From contig SHWZ01000009.1 of NCBI GenBank assembly GCA_009693575.1, positions 1-63,990 on the forward strand: 63,990 nucleotides of DNA, read 5' to 3'. This document shows positions 10,417 to 19,108 of this stretch, piece after piece (positions within the stretch are counted from its first letter, which is position 1; every line of letters starts with the position of its first letter). The notes below the pieces were generated by a model. That model was given only the letters and a program-made list of their open reading frames with translations, searched no databases and was not told where the DNA came from. This DNA comes from Flavobacteriaceae bacterium. GTDB lineage: Bacteria; Bacteroidota; Bacteroidia; UKL13-3. A program made the translations under genes and the position numbers.

Positions 10417-11877
10417 TTAACGCAAGTGATATCGGATACCCACATTGCCGCCAAGGCTTCTCAAAGTTTGGGTGGCAGGATAGCCGTTGGCAAACATGTT
10501 TTTGTAATACTTGAATACCCCGTCAAGTGTAAAACTCAATTCGTGTTTTATTTGGATAGCCATTCCAGCATTGGCCATAAAGCCCCATGATGCTTTGGTA
10601 AATGAATGTGATGCGGGGTTGTTCAATGAAGCTGCACGCATGTTCACAGCCGACAGCATATAGCCACCTTTGTCTATCAATACATTGTATGAAGTGCCAG
10701 CGGCAAAATGCATACTTCCACGTTTGTCGCCTATAGACCTACCGATAAGAAATGGCAGCTCTAAATGGGTGAGGTGGTAGCTGGTTTTCGAATTAATTTC
10801 GTAGTCAATCACTTTAACATAGGTAGTATCGCCGGAGCCGCCTACTGTCATCACTGTGCGGACAAAGGTAGCATCGTAGTGAGGGCTGGCTGAACGCCTC
10901 ACAAAGTTGACCCCGCTTTGCAAATACCAATCTTTGAATACTCGAAAGTTTGCAGAAAACGAACCTGAGAATGAGTTCAATCTTCCTTCGTAGCCCACAG
11001 CACGCATCCGTTGGTAATAGGTGTTATCACCGCTTGTTTTGAATTTACTCAATTCAACACCGATGGCAACCCCAAATTTAAAACGAGAACCCTCATTATT
11101 CAAGTCGGTTTCGCGGTTGTACTTGGTATAATTATCTCCGTATTTCTTGCTCGAAGCTAAAGTGGGAATATAAAAGAAATGGTCTTTGTACGGGCTGTTA
11201 ATTAGTTTGGGTTTAGGTAGCTTGCTCATACTTAATTTGGCTATCGGCAAGTCTATTAGGCCCTTAGTGGCAACCATAATGTGTTGGTTGTTTGAGATGA
11301 GTTGTGAGTTGACAGGAGTGGGTTCTGGGCTTGTATTAGAAGGTTCTGAAATTGTAGTAGTTGGTTGAGTGTTTCCAATTGACTGCTGACTGCCTATTAA
11401 TGACCTACTACTGATTTCTATTGGCTGTTGACCTTGCTTAGGAAATTGCTGACTGTTGACTGTTGGTTGTTTACTATTGTCTGCTGACTGTTGATTGTTG
11501 CCATTGGACTTGGTACTTCCTTCTTCCTTTTTTCCACCCGCCTCTACTTTCCCGTTTCCATCCCCCTTCTCCATCAAACTATTTGCCGCCAATCCTATAG
11601 CTAACAAAAGCAAAATGCCTGCTGCAATCCTCAATGCTCGTCGTTGCATCAGTTTCATAAAACGATTGTGAGCTATGGCTTGCCATACACCTTCGCCCGG
11701 CTCGGCGGCCAAGTTGGAGAGGCCGTGTGTCATTTCGCTTTCGGGGGTTGCCTCGGTAATGCCCAGCCGCTGTTTTTCCTCCCGGTCTTTGGCAATTCCA
11801 TCCCACACTCTCTCTGAAGGTGTTTTTTCAAACGCTCCGAATGCCTTGCTGAAAATGTCTTCTAAATCCTTGCTCAT
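10417..11877 (-). CDS. Sigma-factor-linked membrane protein with C-terminal outer-membrane beta-barrel-like domain
   Basis: A 486-residue protein whose start overlaps the end of the ECF sigma gene by 4 bases (ATGA-type), so the pair is translationally coupled. The first 80 residues are cytoplasmic in predicted topology and contain a duplicated motif: P20-SER-VW-DG-IA-KDR and P60-GEG-VW-QA-IA-HNR. One membrane segment follows (about 81-101), then a Gln/Ser/Asn/Thr-rich linker to about 200, then a region of alternating aromatic strands (about 250-486) like the PorT/OmpA-type barrels of Bacteroidota and ending in GGNVGIRYHLR. Position and N-terminal layout suggest an anti-sigma or signal-relay role for the upstream sigma factor. 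This is inferred from context; no anti-sigma domain is clearly recognisable. Confidence 0.72.
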   Translation of the reverse strand: MSKDLEDIFSKAFGAFEKTPSERVWDGIAKDREEKQRLGITEATPESEMTHGLSNLAAEPGEGVWQAIAHNRFMKLMQRRALRIAAGILLLLAIGLAANSLMEKGDGNGKVEAGGKKEEGSTKSNGNNQQSADNSKQPTVNSQQFPKQGQQPIEISSRSLIGSQQSIGNTQPTTTISEPSNTSPEPTPVNSQLISNNQHIMVATKGLIDLPIAKLSMSKLPKPKLINSPYKDHFFYIPTLASSKKYGDNYTKYNRETDLNNEGSRFKFGVAIGVELSKFKTSGDNTYYQRMRAVGYEGRLNSFSGSFSANFRVFKDWYLQSGVNFVRRSASPHYDATFVRTVMTVGGSGDTTYVKVIDYEINSKTSYHLTHLELPFLIGRSIGDKRGSMHFAAGTSYNVLIDKGGYMLSAVNMRAASLNNPASHSFTKASWGFMANAGMAIQIKHELSFTLDGVFKYYKNMFANGYPATQTLRSLGGNVGIRYHLR

Positions 11878-12413
11878 GTAAGTATCTTTCGTTCGTGTAA
11901 AATCTTTTGTATCAGGTTCCTTGCTTTGTGATATTGAGTCTTCGAGGTGTTTTCGCTGTAGTTCATTATCTCGGCTATCTCTTTGTGTGCGTATCCTTCT
12001 ATGGCAAAGAGGTTGAACACCATTTTGTAGCCAGGGGGCAACATATTTATCACTTTCAGCAGGTCTGCAACGTCCATTTTGCAGCTCACTTGTTCATTTA
12101 CAGATGGTTCAAAACTTCCTTCCCCGTCTATGTCCTGTTCTATCTGTTTGTTCTTTCTTTTATTGTAAAAACTGATGGCTGTGTTCACAATTATCCTTTT
12201 CACCCAACCCTCCAGTGAACCATCGTGGCGAAAGTGTTTCAAATTGTCGAACACCTTCACAAAACCCTCTTGCAACATGTCCTCCGCCTCTTCCCTACTA
12301 ACTGTGTATCTCATGCACGCTCCCAACATCTTACCACAAAACATTCTGTAGAACTTCTCTTGGAAAACGATGTTTTCATGCACACAGCCTTCTATGAGTT
12401 CATGTTCGGTCAT
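11874..12413 (-). CDS. ECF-type RNA polymerase sigma factor (sigma-70 family)
   Basis: A 179-residue group-IV sigma factor. Region 2 runs from about 20 to 85 (EEAEDMLQEGFVKVFDNLKHFR, then GSLEGWVKRIIVNTAISFYNKR, binding the -10 region and core polymerase). Region 4 runs from about 115 to 175 (LPPGYKMVFNLFAIEGYAHKEIAEIM, then the helix-turn-helix recognition segment SENTSKTQYHKARNLI). No region 1 or 3 is present, as expected for ECF factors. It overlaps the downstream membrane/barrel protein by 4 bases, the usual arrangement of a sigma factor with its regulator. The trigger is unknown. No TonB receptor is adjacent, so this is not a FecI/FecR/SusC-type locus. Confidence 0.93.
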   Translation of the reverse strand: MTEHELIEGCVHENIVFQEKFYRMFCGKMLGACMRYTVSREEAEDMLQEGFVKVFDNLKHFRHDGSLEGWVKRIIVNTAISFYNKRKNKQIEQDIDGEGSFEPSVNEQVSCKMDVADLLKVINMLPPGYKMVFNLFAIEGYAHKEIAEIMNYSENTSKTQYHKARNLIQKILHERKILT

Positions 12414-12512
12414 TGTAGGATTCGCCTTATCAGAAACACGAATGTACCATCAAGACTCATTCGGCAAAGAAAAAGTTGCCTGCCAAAGAAAAAAAGTTTT
12501 TTTAGCGATTAG

Positions 12513-12544
12513 TTGTTTTGTAGATTAATTTTGTTTTACATTTG
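12513..12544 (+). promoter_or_regulatory. Promoter of the PKD-domain gene (TTG-N21-TACATTTG)
   Basis: TTG at 12513-12515 and TACATTTG at 12537-12544 are separated by exactly 21 bases, a full match to the Bacteroidota -33/-7 pattern. Predicted transcription start is about 12548-12551, only 4-7 bases ahead of the ATG at 12555. Confidence 0.65.
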
Positions 12545-12554
12545 ACCCCTGACA

Positions 12555-13913
12555 ATGAGTCCTTTCATCACAAAATTGACTATTAGAAAGTTACGGATGG
12601 CAATGCTAAGCCTTGTGATGGCGTTGGCAGTGTTGGCCAATGGACAGGAGCCAGAGCCAGCATTTACCGGCTCAATGGCAGCTGTTTCTGTAACTGTAGA
12701 TAAGTGTGGCTACGTTCATTTTAGAGTGGAAGCCAATCAAAGCAGCTTACCAGTCACCGCATTTTGGAACGTGGATTACAATAACACTTTTCATTCTATG
12801 GATACGATTATCCGTTTTGTCAATCCTGGTAAGTACCCGTATGAGTTGACTTTAACTGACGGTATTGACATGTTCAAATTCCCAATAACTTTTTTTACGA
12901 CTGAATACAAAAAGAATATGGTGTTCGCAAGCCATGAGGTTACAGATTGTTCGGTTGCCAATTTTAAATTTGACTATACCAATCAGAACAACCCACCTTT
13001 ATCAATTGATTGGAGTGGTGATGACCTGTTTGCCAGCAACGAATTTCAGCCAATACACAACTACTCACATCCTGGGAGGTTCAAATACAACTGTACTATG
13101 ATTTCGGCCTACAACTGTGATACAAGCATTTATGAAGGTGTACTAAACATAGTGAACACCGCTAACGCAGATGCTGGAATTAATGTTGCCATTTGCATTG
13201 ATGCTCCTGTTTTTAAACTGCATGGCCTTCCTGCAGGTGGCACTTGGAGCGGAAAAGGATTGGATAATGGAACTTTTAGCTCAACTAGAGCGGGGGTAGG
13301 AAAGCATTGCCTTACTTATCGCTACCAGCAGAACGGATGCCCAGCAAAAGATGAAATGCAGGTGGAAGTTCGAAATATTACCGCCGATTTTGACCAAGAC
13401 ATTACCGAAGGCTTTGCACCACTAACGGTTTCATTCACCGATAAATCAATTGGCACTATAAGCAGTCGTACTTGGAACTTTGGCGACCAAGCCTCAGATG
13501 GGTTAAACACCTCTGATGCCGAAAATCCTTTCCACACTTTTACCGAACAGGGCATCTATCATGTATGGCTCGAAACCCGCGACGACGAAACTGGGTGTTA
13601 CCGTACCGCAAGCCGTCCACAACTTATCCGAGTGAAAAAGGAAACCATAGTTACAAAGCATTTTGAACATAAACTGAACTTTGCACCAAACCCTTCTACC
13701 AGTGGGTTCACTCTCGAAATTGACCTGAAACAAAATGAAACATACAGCCTACAAGTGATTGATGAACTTGGACACATTGTTTCGGCCTACAAGCAATTGA
13801 GTGCCCCTAAACTTTGCCTGCTTGATGCCAACGCACCATCAGCCGTTTATTTTGTGCGAGTGCAAAGCAACGATGGGTCAGAATACACTGGCCGCTTTGT
13901 GGTACTTCGCTAA
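12555..13913 (+). CDS. Secreted PKD-domain protein with T9SS type A sorting domain
   Basis: A 452-residue exported protein. The N terminus has a basic stretch (KLTIRKLR) and a hydrophobic signal core (AMLSLVMALAVLA) ending near NGQ. Residues about 40-280 form beta-rich, Cys-containing modules without a clear family match. A PKD domain follows at about 285-350 (FAPLTVSFTDKS, RTWNFGD, FHTFTEQGIYHVWLETRD). The last 75 residues are a T9SS type A sorting domain (LNFAPNPSTSGFTLEID ... SAVYFVRVQSNDGSEYTGRFVVLR). It should cross the outer membrane by type IX secretion and stay on the surface or be released; role unknown. With the promoter at 12513-12544 the ATG at 12555 would have almost no leader; ATG codons at 12597 and 12603 are alternatives but would lose most basic residues of the signal peptide. 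Confidence 0.88.
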   Translation: MSPFITKLTIRKLRMAMLSLVMALAVLANGQEPEPAFTGSMAAVSVTVDKCGYVHFRVEANQSSLPVTAFWNVDYNNTFHSMDTIIRFVNPGKYPYELTLTDGIDMFKFPITFFTTEYKKNMVFASHEVTDCSVANFKFDYTNQNNPPLSIDWSGDDLFASNEFQPIHNYSHPGRFKYNCTMISAYNCDTSIYEGVLNIVNTANADAGINVAICIDAPVFKLHGLPAGGTWSGKGLDNGTFSSTRAGVGKHCLTYRYQQNGCPAKDEMQVEVRNITADFDQDITEGFAPLTVSFTDKSIGTISSRTWNFGDQASDGLNTSDAENPFHTFTEQGIYHVWLETRDDETGCYRTASRPQLIRVKKETIVTKHFEHKLNFAPNPSTSGFTLEIDLKQNETYSLQVIDELGHIVSAYKQLSAPKLCLLDANAPSAVYFVRVQSNDGSEYTGRFVVLR

Positions 13914-13972
13914 TCCGTTCCTTTTATTTATAGGCATCTTAGGCTGTGGTAAATAGCTTTTTCGCCCAATTT

Positions 13973-15931
13973 ATGTTTCTCCAAAAAATCATCTTCGCAT
14001 TCATCATGTGTATGGCTGTGGCTTGTGATAATTGGGGGAATACTGCTGAAAAAAATCCAAAGTCATCAGAAGCTCCAAAGCCTAAGGCTCATGAATTTCC
14101 AAGCTACTCAGATTGGCTAAATACAGGCAAAGCCTACCATATGGCTGATTTCAAAGGCCGCTTCGTATTGCTCGATTTCTGGACATACGGCTGCATCAGT
14201 TGCCAACATGTCATCCCTATTCTCAAACAATTGGAAGAAGAGTTTCCTGACTTGGTGGTCATTGGTGTCCATTCGGCCAAGTTCTTAGGGGAACAGACAA
14301 CACAGCATATTCGTAAGGCTGTTGAACGCTTTGGAATAAAACATCCAGTGGTGAACGATTATAAATTTGAGCTTTGGAACCAATACGGGATGAGGGCTTG
14401 GCCATCATTTGTGTTGATCGACCCTGACGGTTACATCTTTTCCAGCTTTTCCGGCGAAGGCTTTTATGCCAAACTAAGACCCCAACTAAGTAATGGAATA
14501 GCTCGGTTCAAAAAGGCAGGCAAGCTACAAGTAGGTGCCTTTGCATTTGCCCCTGAAGACACTGCACGACCCAAAAGTTTGCTTTCTTTTCCTTCAAAAA
14601 TAGAAGCAGACCCAAGCGGTAACCGTTTGTTTGTGACAGATGCTGGCACTAATAGGATTGTAATTTTTAGGCCCAGTGGTGAAATAGTGGACGTAATAGG
14701 AAATGGCACTGAGGGTAATACCGATGGTGATTTTTCGCAGACCAGTTTCAATAAGCCGGGTGGAGTAGCCCTTGATGCTGCAAACGAGCTGCTTTATATT
14801 TCTGATGGTGGCAACCATCTCATTCGCATGGCCGACCTGAGGAAACGAAAGGTGATGACCGTGTTTGGAAACGGCCAAAAAGGAACCCTCAGTGGTCTGA
14901 TAAAAGGAATCGGAGGGTGTATTAATTCGCCCGAAGATGTATGCCTGATAGGCAATACACTTTACATAGCCATGGCTGGTTTTCACCAACTATGGAAATT
15001 TGACACAAAGACTCGGGAAGGAGAGCCATACGCAGGCAACAGTGCCGAAGCCTTGAAAGACGGTGAGTTGAGCAAAGCAGCCTTTGCACAAACTACTGGA
15101 TTGGTCAATATTGGCAAGCGACTCTTTGCCGCCGATCCTGAATCATCGAGCATACGAATCATAGGTGAAAATTGGGTAGAGACACTGGTAGGAAAAGGCT
15201 TGTTTGAGTACGGAGATGTGGATGGAAAGTCTGACTCCGCTAAACTGCAACACCCGCAAGGTATTTGCCAGAAAGATGGTAACCTCTACATAGCTGACTC
15301 CTACAACCACAAAATAAAACTGCTTGACCCTTTGGGCAAAACCTTAAAAACATATTTAGGGAGCGGTGTTCCAGGTTTCAAAGATGGAAACGCCAAAACG
15401 GGTCAACTTTATGAGCCAACTGATATGACTTGGCTTGGCGGCTTACTTTACATCAGTGATGGCAACAACAATCTTATCCGCATTTACAACCCCATCAACG
15501 ACTCACTCACCACCATGGTTCCCAAAAAATTGGCCATGCTAAAAAGGGGCGAATCAGCTCTAGCTGAAGAGCCTGCCAGTAAAGGCAACGAGTATGTGCT
15601 GAACCTGGGTGTGAGGGAGCTCTTTCTGAATTTTACCTTGAGCGAAGGCTTTGAGTTCAACAAGGAAGCTCCAGCTTTTATCGACTTGTTTGACGATGAA
15701 AATGGGGTGGTAAAAACCATCGGTTTCAAGTTTGTCGATGGGGTGTACCAATACCATGTGCCAGTGAAACTGAGATCCGGCAAAGGTCATCTGCGACTGA
15801 GAGCCGACATATACTACTGCGACTACCGTCATGCTGGCATGTGCTATATGGAGCATATTAATACTGACTTTGCCGTGAGTGTGAAAGAGGGTGGAAGTAC
15901 AGCCTTTAGAATAGATTATAAAGTAAAATGA
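13973..15931 (+). CDS. NHLRC2-like lipoprotein: thioredoxin-like domain plus NHL repeats
   Basis: About 653 residues from the ATG at 13973; a GTG start at 13946 is possible but would spoil the signal. A lipoprotein signal (FLQKIIFAFIMCMAVAC) is followed by a thioredoxin-like domain (about 35-155) with the active-site segment WTYGCISC, in which both cysteines are present, and the cis-Pro region MRAWPSFVLID. Residues about 185-520 hold NHL beta-propeller repeats (for example DPSGNRLFVTDAGTNRIVIF and LYISDGGNHLIRMADL). A C-terminal beta domain completes the order known for animal NHLRC2 and its bacterial relatives. It is probably an envelope-anchored thiol/propeller protein; the partner is unknown. 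Confidence 0.87.
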   Translation: MFLQKIIFAFIMCMAVACDNWGNTAEKNPKSSEAPKPKAHEFPSYSDWLNTGKAYHMADFKGRFVLLDFWTYGCISCQHVIPILKQLEEEFPDLVVIGVHSAKFLGEQTTQHIRKAVERFGIKHPVVNDYKFELWNQYGMRAWPSFVLIDPDGYIFSSFSGEGFYAKLRPQLSNGIARFKKAGKLQVGAFAFAPEDTARPKSLLSFPSKIEADPSGNRLFVTDAGTNRIVIFRPSGEIVDVIGNGTEGNTDGDFSQTSFNKPGGVALDAANELLYISDGGNHLIRMADLRKRKVMTVFGNGQKGTLSGLIKGIGGCINSPEDVCLIGNTLYIAMAGFHQLWKFDTKTREGEPYAGNSAEALKDGELSKAAFAQTTGLVNIGKRLFAADPESSSIRIIGENWVETLVGKGLFEYGDVDGKSDSAKLQHPQGICQKDGNLYIADSYNHKIKLLDPLGKTLKTYLGSGVPGFKDGNAKTGQLYEPTDMTWLGGLLYISDGNNNLIRIYNPINDSLTTMVPKKLAMLKRGESALAEEPASKGNEYVLNLGVRELFLNFTLSEGFEFNKEAPAFIDLFDDENGVVKTIGFKFVDGVYQYHVPVKLRSGKGHLRLRADIYYCDYRHAGMCYMEHINTDFAVSVKEGGSTAFRIDYKVK

Positions 15932-15939
15932 AAAATGCC

Positions 15940-15972
15940 TTTGGAAAATTAGGACGTATAACCTTACTTTTG
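15940..15972 (+). promoter_or_regulatory. Promoter of rpsT (TTTG-N21-TACTTTTG)
   Basis: TTTG at 15940-15943 and TACTTTTG at 15965-15972 have the same 21-base spacing as the promoters at 12513 and 41303. It gives an rpsT leader of roughly 30 bases. Confidence 0.7.
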
Positions 15973-16006
15973 CACTCCCAAAAATAACATTTTAGAATAG
16001 CAAATC

Positions 16007-16261
16007 ATGGCAAATCATAAATCAGCACTGAAAAGGATACGTAGCAATGCAGTAAAACGCCTTCGCAACCGCTACCAAGCAAAAACCACTCGTAACCTGG
16101 TAAAAAAACTTCGTAACAGCAAGGATAAAAAAGAAGCAACTACCTTGTTGCCAACTGTATACCGTCTACTTGACCGCCTTGCAAAACGCAACGTGATACA
16201 CAAAAACAAAGCCGCCAACCAAAAAGGAAAGCTTGCTCGTTTTGTGAACCTGCTCAAATAA
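16007..16261 (+). CDS. rpsT: 30S ribosomal protein S20
   Basis: An 84-residue, very Lys/Arg-rich helical protein starting MANHKSALKRIRSNAVKRLR and ending LARFVNLLK, full length for bacterial S20, which binds 16S rRNA at the bottom of the 30S body. It has its own promoter upstream and an intrinsic terminator at 16298-16322, so it appears to be a single-gene transcription unit. In the family the N-terminal residues contact the rRNA. Confidence 0.97.
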   Translation: MANHKSALKRIRSNAVKRLRNRYQAKTTRNLVKKLRNSKDKKEATTLLPTVYRLLDRLAKRNVIHKNKAANQKGKLARFVNLLK

Positions 16262-16297
16262 GATATCGAAGATTAAGTTTGTTTTCATGCAAGAAAT

Positions 16298-16322
16298 CCT
16301 GCCCTTTTGGGCGGGGTTTTTT
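16298..16322 (+). terminator. Intrinsic terminator of rpsT
   Basis: CCTGCCC-TTTT-GGGCGGG (one G-T pair) followed at once by a run of six T. It lies 37 bases after the rpsT stop and ahead of the radC promoter element, which supports starting radC downstream of it. Confidence 0.88.
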
Positions 16323-16335
16323 GTTTCAAAGCGAT

Positions 16336-16343
16336 TATGTTTG
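16336..16343 (+). promoter_or_regulatory. Probable -7 element of radC
   Basis: TATGTTTG is a perfect TAnnTTTG and lies 4 bases before the GTG start of radC at 16348, predicting a leaderless or nearly leaderless transcript. No TTG lies at the usual spacing. Confidence 0.45.
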
Positions 16344-16347
16344 CAGT

Positions 16348-17046
16348 GTGAGCGAAGTATCCAATTACCAACCAATAACTTCATGGGCCGAAGACGACCG
16401 CCCCCGCGAGAAGCTGATGCTGAAAGGCAGACACGCTCTTAGTGACGCTGAACTTGTTGCTATCTTGTTAGGTTCGGGCAGCAGAAATGAAAGTGCAGTT
16501 GAGTTGGCAAGAAGGGTGTTGGTATTGGCAGATAATAATCTAAACGAATTGGGCAACCTGCAACTCAAAGATTTGATGAAACTGAAAGGAATAGGAGAAG
16601 CCAAAGCAATAACAATAGCTGCGGCATTGGAGTTAGGACGTCGTCGCAAGAACCAGGAACCAAAGGAAAAGCGAAAAATAGTGGCCAGCCGAGATGCCTT
16701 CGAGGAGCTGTTTCCGATGTTGGCCGACCTGCCTCACGAAGAATTTTGGGTAATCCTGCTAAACCGTGCCAACCGGGTTTTGGAAAGTAAAAATATAAGT
16801 AAAGGTGGTGTGAGCGGTACATTCGTCGACCCCAAATCGGTATTCAGTTATGCACTGGAGAAAAATGCCAGCTCAGTGATACTTGGCCATAACCATCCTA
16901 GCGGGAATATGCAACCAAGCCAAGCAGACATTGACCTGACTCGCAAGATGAAACAAGCTGGACTGATCATTGACATCAGCGTACAAGACCATGTTATTAT
17001 TTGCGGCAACAACTATTATAGTTTTGTAGATGAAGGGAAGATGTGA
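16348..17046 (+). CDS. radC: RadC/JAB-domain DNA repair protein
   Basis: About 232 residues from GTG 16348. The helix-hairpin-helix region (about 66-100, LKDLMKLKGIGEAKAITIAAALELGRR split over the window) is followed by the RadC JAB/MPN metalloprotease-like domain (about 110-230) with H181-x-H183-PSG and D194 of SQAD as metal ligands and Ser185 beside them. The N-terminal WAEDDRPREKLMLKG is typical. An ATG at 16279 is in frame, but that extension would run through the rpsT terminator and has no family similarity. RadC is named for repair, but its biochemical role is unsettled; relatives occur on mobile elements, while this one sits among core genes. Confidence 0.92.
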   Translation: MSEVSNYQPITSWAEDDRPREKLMLKGRHALSDAELVAILLGSGSRNESAVELARRVLVLADNNLNELGNLQLKDLMKLKGIGEAKAITIAAALELGRRRKNQEPKEKRKIVASRDAFEELFPMLADLPHEEFWVILLNRANRVLESKNISKGGVSGTFVDPKSVFSYALEKNASSVILGHNHPSGNMQPSQADIDLTRKMKQAGLIIDISVQDHVIICGNNYYSFVDEGKM

Positions 17047-17157
17047 GGGGGTGAACAGAAGGGAGATAATAGGGGGATGGAAAGAAAATGAATTAGGAAC
17101 GTCATGCTGTCACGATAGCTTTTTGAGTGTTTCAGCCTCTTGTATAAAACTGAATGA

Positions 17158-17286
17158 ATGCCTGAACTAATATTCAAAAAACTGGATACCTTGGATGCCT
17201 ACGTCGAAAATTTCCCCGCACACCGATTCTGCCACAGACATTTTTTTCATGCAAGGGGCTACCTTTATTTGAAAAAAGTAGAATGA
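17158..17286 (+). CDS. Doubtful 42-residue ORF
   Basis: A small frame (MPELIFKKLDTLDAYVENF, then a His/Cys-rich HRFCHRHFFH stretch) occupies half of the 271-base gap between radC and the metallopeptidase gene. No promoter, ribosome site or homologue is evident; it may be chance. The rest of the gap contains one AATTAGGAAC repeat copy at 17091-17100 and nothing else I recognise. Confidence 0.15.
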   Translation: MPELIFKKLDTLDAYVENFPAHRFCHRHFFHARGYLYLKKVE

Positions 17287-17317
17287 GTGCCGTCAGGAGT
17301 TTCTAACTGACAGACAG

Positions 17318-19108
17318 TTATTCATTCTTAATCCTTATCAGTTGCTGGGTGAAACTACGGGTGTTTCCTTCTAATCTAAAAATATATAATCCCGAAGCTA
17401 ATCCAGTAGGTGTGAAATATGATTTGCCAATAGGCAGGTTTTCTTCATAAATCAGTTTGCCGTCCATGCTGAAAAGGCTGGCTTTAATTGGCTCATTTGT
17501 TTTTACAAACAAGGGGCCGGTACCTTCCAAAAAAGCATCTTGTCCGCTCACAAAAAAGGTATCCTTGGGAATGGGGTCAACTTCGCAACTATCAGTTAGG
17601 ATGCCTCTTTGGGTAAATCGCTTGCACAATGCCTTCTTGTTCACATAGCCATTTAGTAGGCTGTCTGCCTGCATTACCAATCTGGCCATTTGTGGCATTG
17701 TTATGTTTCTATCAGATGAAAAATAAGCAGTGTAAAGCAATCTGTCGGTAATGGCTTGTCCAATATCCAACCGAATGTCAGAGAGGCATGAACTCCAAAT
17801 TTGTCCGGTTCGGTGTCTGCTGCTAAAATCCATACTGTCAGGATAAATCTTCTGCGAGTTTATTCTTCTGCCAGGCCAATATTGGTTATGCCCATCCCAA
17901 TTGTAAACCAACTGATTTTGATAACTACTGAGGCTTGAACTATAAGCTGCTGAAAAATAATCACAACTACCTTCGTCCATTGAAGTACGTTCAAACCCAG
18001 AGTTAGTGCCTGGGCTGCAGTCGTCAATGAGGTAATGATTATACTCGTGCACTACAACGTCAGCATCTTCAGCATCGTCCACCCCGCCGTCACCAAATAT
18101 CAACACACGGTCACTACCCTGATAGGTGAACTTGCTGTTGTCGTCGGAGGTGCCATGCGGGTCGCATGGAATTTGATAGTTGCCTATTGAGTTAAATCCT
18201 AACGTATGCACATAGCTGCCCCACTGATAAATGTGGTACAGTAAGTTCAGTCCTTCAAAATCGCCATCGCCACGGCCGGGGTCAGGCATGGTTTGGTAGG
18301 CAAAAAGATTATAGCTTCGCTGTGGTTGAATTTTTCGGATGGCTGCATACTTGTTATAATAATAAAAAGTATCGCCACTCCATGTGAGATGAAGGGGCAA
18401 AGGCACCCGTTGCAGGTTCAGTTCGGGGGTGTTGGCATCAGCTGAATCTTTGTATGGACTTGCATAAGAAACCTTAGCAGTTGTAAGTGGGTCGGGGTTG
18501 AAAAGCTTTTGTTGAACTGTTGTGTCCTTTCCTACAAGGTATCGGGCTCGTTCGTCGGCATACAGAATTTCACCTTGAGAGTTTGTAATATATTCAAAAG
18601 AGTCGGTGAGTGAGTACAAAGCCGAGTGAATATTTGTTCCATCATACATCCAAACGGCGTTAGTCCAAGTTGGTTTAGCTTCCTTGAATTTTCGGGTATC
18701 CACTGTTAAATCAAAAATGGAAATCACCTTACCATTGTTTGCTACATTTATCTTGCATCCCGCCCTGAATACAAGAAAACCCTGAAAATATTGCTGAAAA
18801 GAAAGATGAAATCCAATGGGGCTTTTTGTAAAATGATTCAGAACCAAGCTACCATCTGTCAAGCTAAACTCATTTTCTAGGAAGGATTGAAGTAAGGCTA
18901 CCGTATCCGCTTCATGAAGGTTCAGTTGCTTATCTACGAAAAGAATATTTGCAGTTTTATATTCCGTGAAATGTGCGAAATCGTTTGTTGGAGTCTGTTG
19001 AGAACTTGCCTGAAAATTTCCAAGACAAAGAAACGCGAATGCCCATTTTTTTACATAGAGCCAACGAAGGTTACTAGTAGTTGAGGTATTTTTAGTAGCT
19101 GATTGCAC
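17318..19108 (-). CDS. Exported zinc metallopeptidase (M36/gluzincin-like) with T9SS type A sorting domain
   Basis: A 596-residue protein with a signal peptide (KKWAFAFLCLGNFQASSQ). An N-terminal propeptide-like region (about 40-190, including GFHLSFQQYFQGFLVFRA) resembles the FTP/PepSY prodomain of fungalysins. The catalytic part has the zinc motif V-V-HEYNH-YLIDD (HExxH form; His, Glu, His) and about 30 residues later the ExxxD segment MDEGSCDYF that supplies the third ligand in gluzincins. The C-terminal 75 residues are a T9SS type A domain (LIYEENLPIGKSYFTP, LASGLYIFRLEGN, QQLIRI). Role: an extracellular or surface protease. The chosen start overlaps the end of the upstream YigZ gene by 58 bases; no later ATG would keep the signal peptide. 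Confidence 0.8.
   Translation of the reverse strand: MQSATKNTSTTSNLRWLYVKKWAFAFLCLGNFQASSQQTPTNDFAHFTEYKTANILFVDKQLNLHEADTVALLQSFLENEFSLTDGSLVLNHFTKSPIGFHLSFQQYFQGFLVFRAGCKINVANNGKVISIFDLTVDTRKFKEAKPTWTNAVWMYDGTNIHSALYSLTDSFEYITNSQGEILYADERARYLVGKDTTVQQKLFNPDPLTTAKVSYASPYKDSADANTPELNLQRVPLPLHLTWSGDTFYYYNKYAAIRKIQPQRSYNLFAYQTMPDPGRGDGDFEGLNLLYHIYQWGSYVHTLGFNSIGNYQIPCDPHGTSDDNSKFTYQGSDRVLIFGDGGVDDAEDADVVVHEYNHYLIDDCSPGTNSGFERTSMDEGSCDYFSAAYSSSLSSYQNQLVYNWDGHNQYWPGRRINSQKIYPDSMDFSSRHRTGQIWSSCLSDIRLDIGQAITDRLLYTAYFSSDRNITMPQMARLVMQADSLLNGYVNKKALCKRFTQRGILTDSCEVDPIPKDTFFVSGQDAFLEGTGPLFVKTNEPIKASLFSMDGKLIYEENLPIGKSYFTPTGLASGLYIFRLEGNTRSFTQQLIRIKNE

Noticed and set aside
16279-16347. N-terminal extension of radC
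   Set aside because: It runs through the rpsT terminator and lacks RadC similarity.
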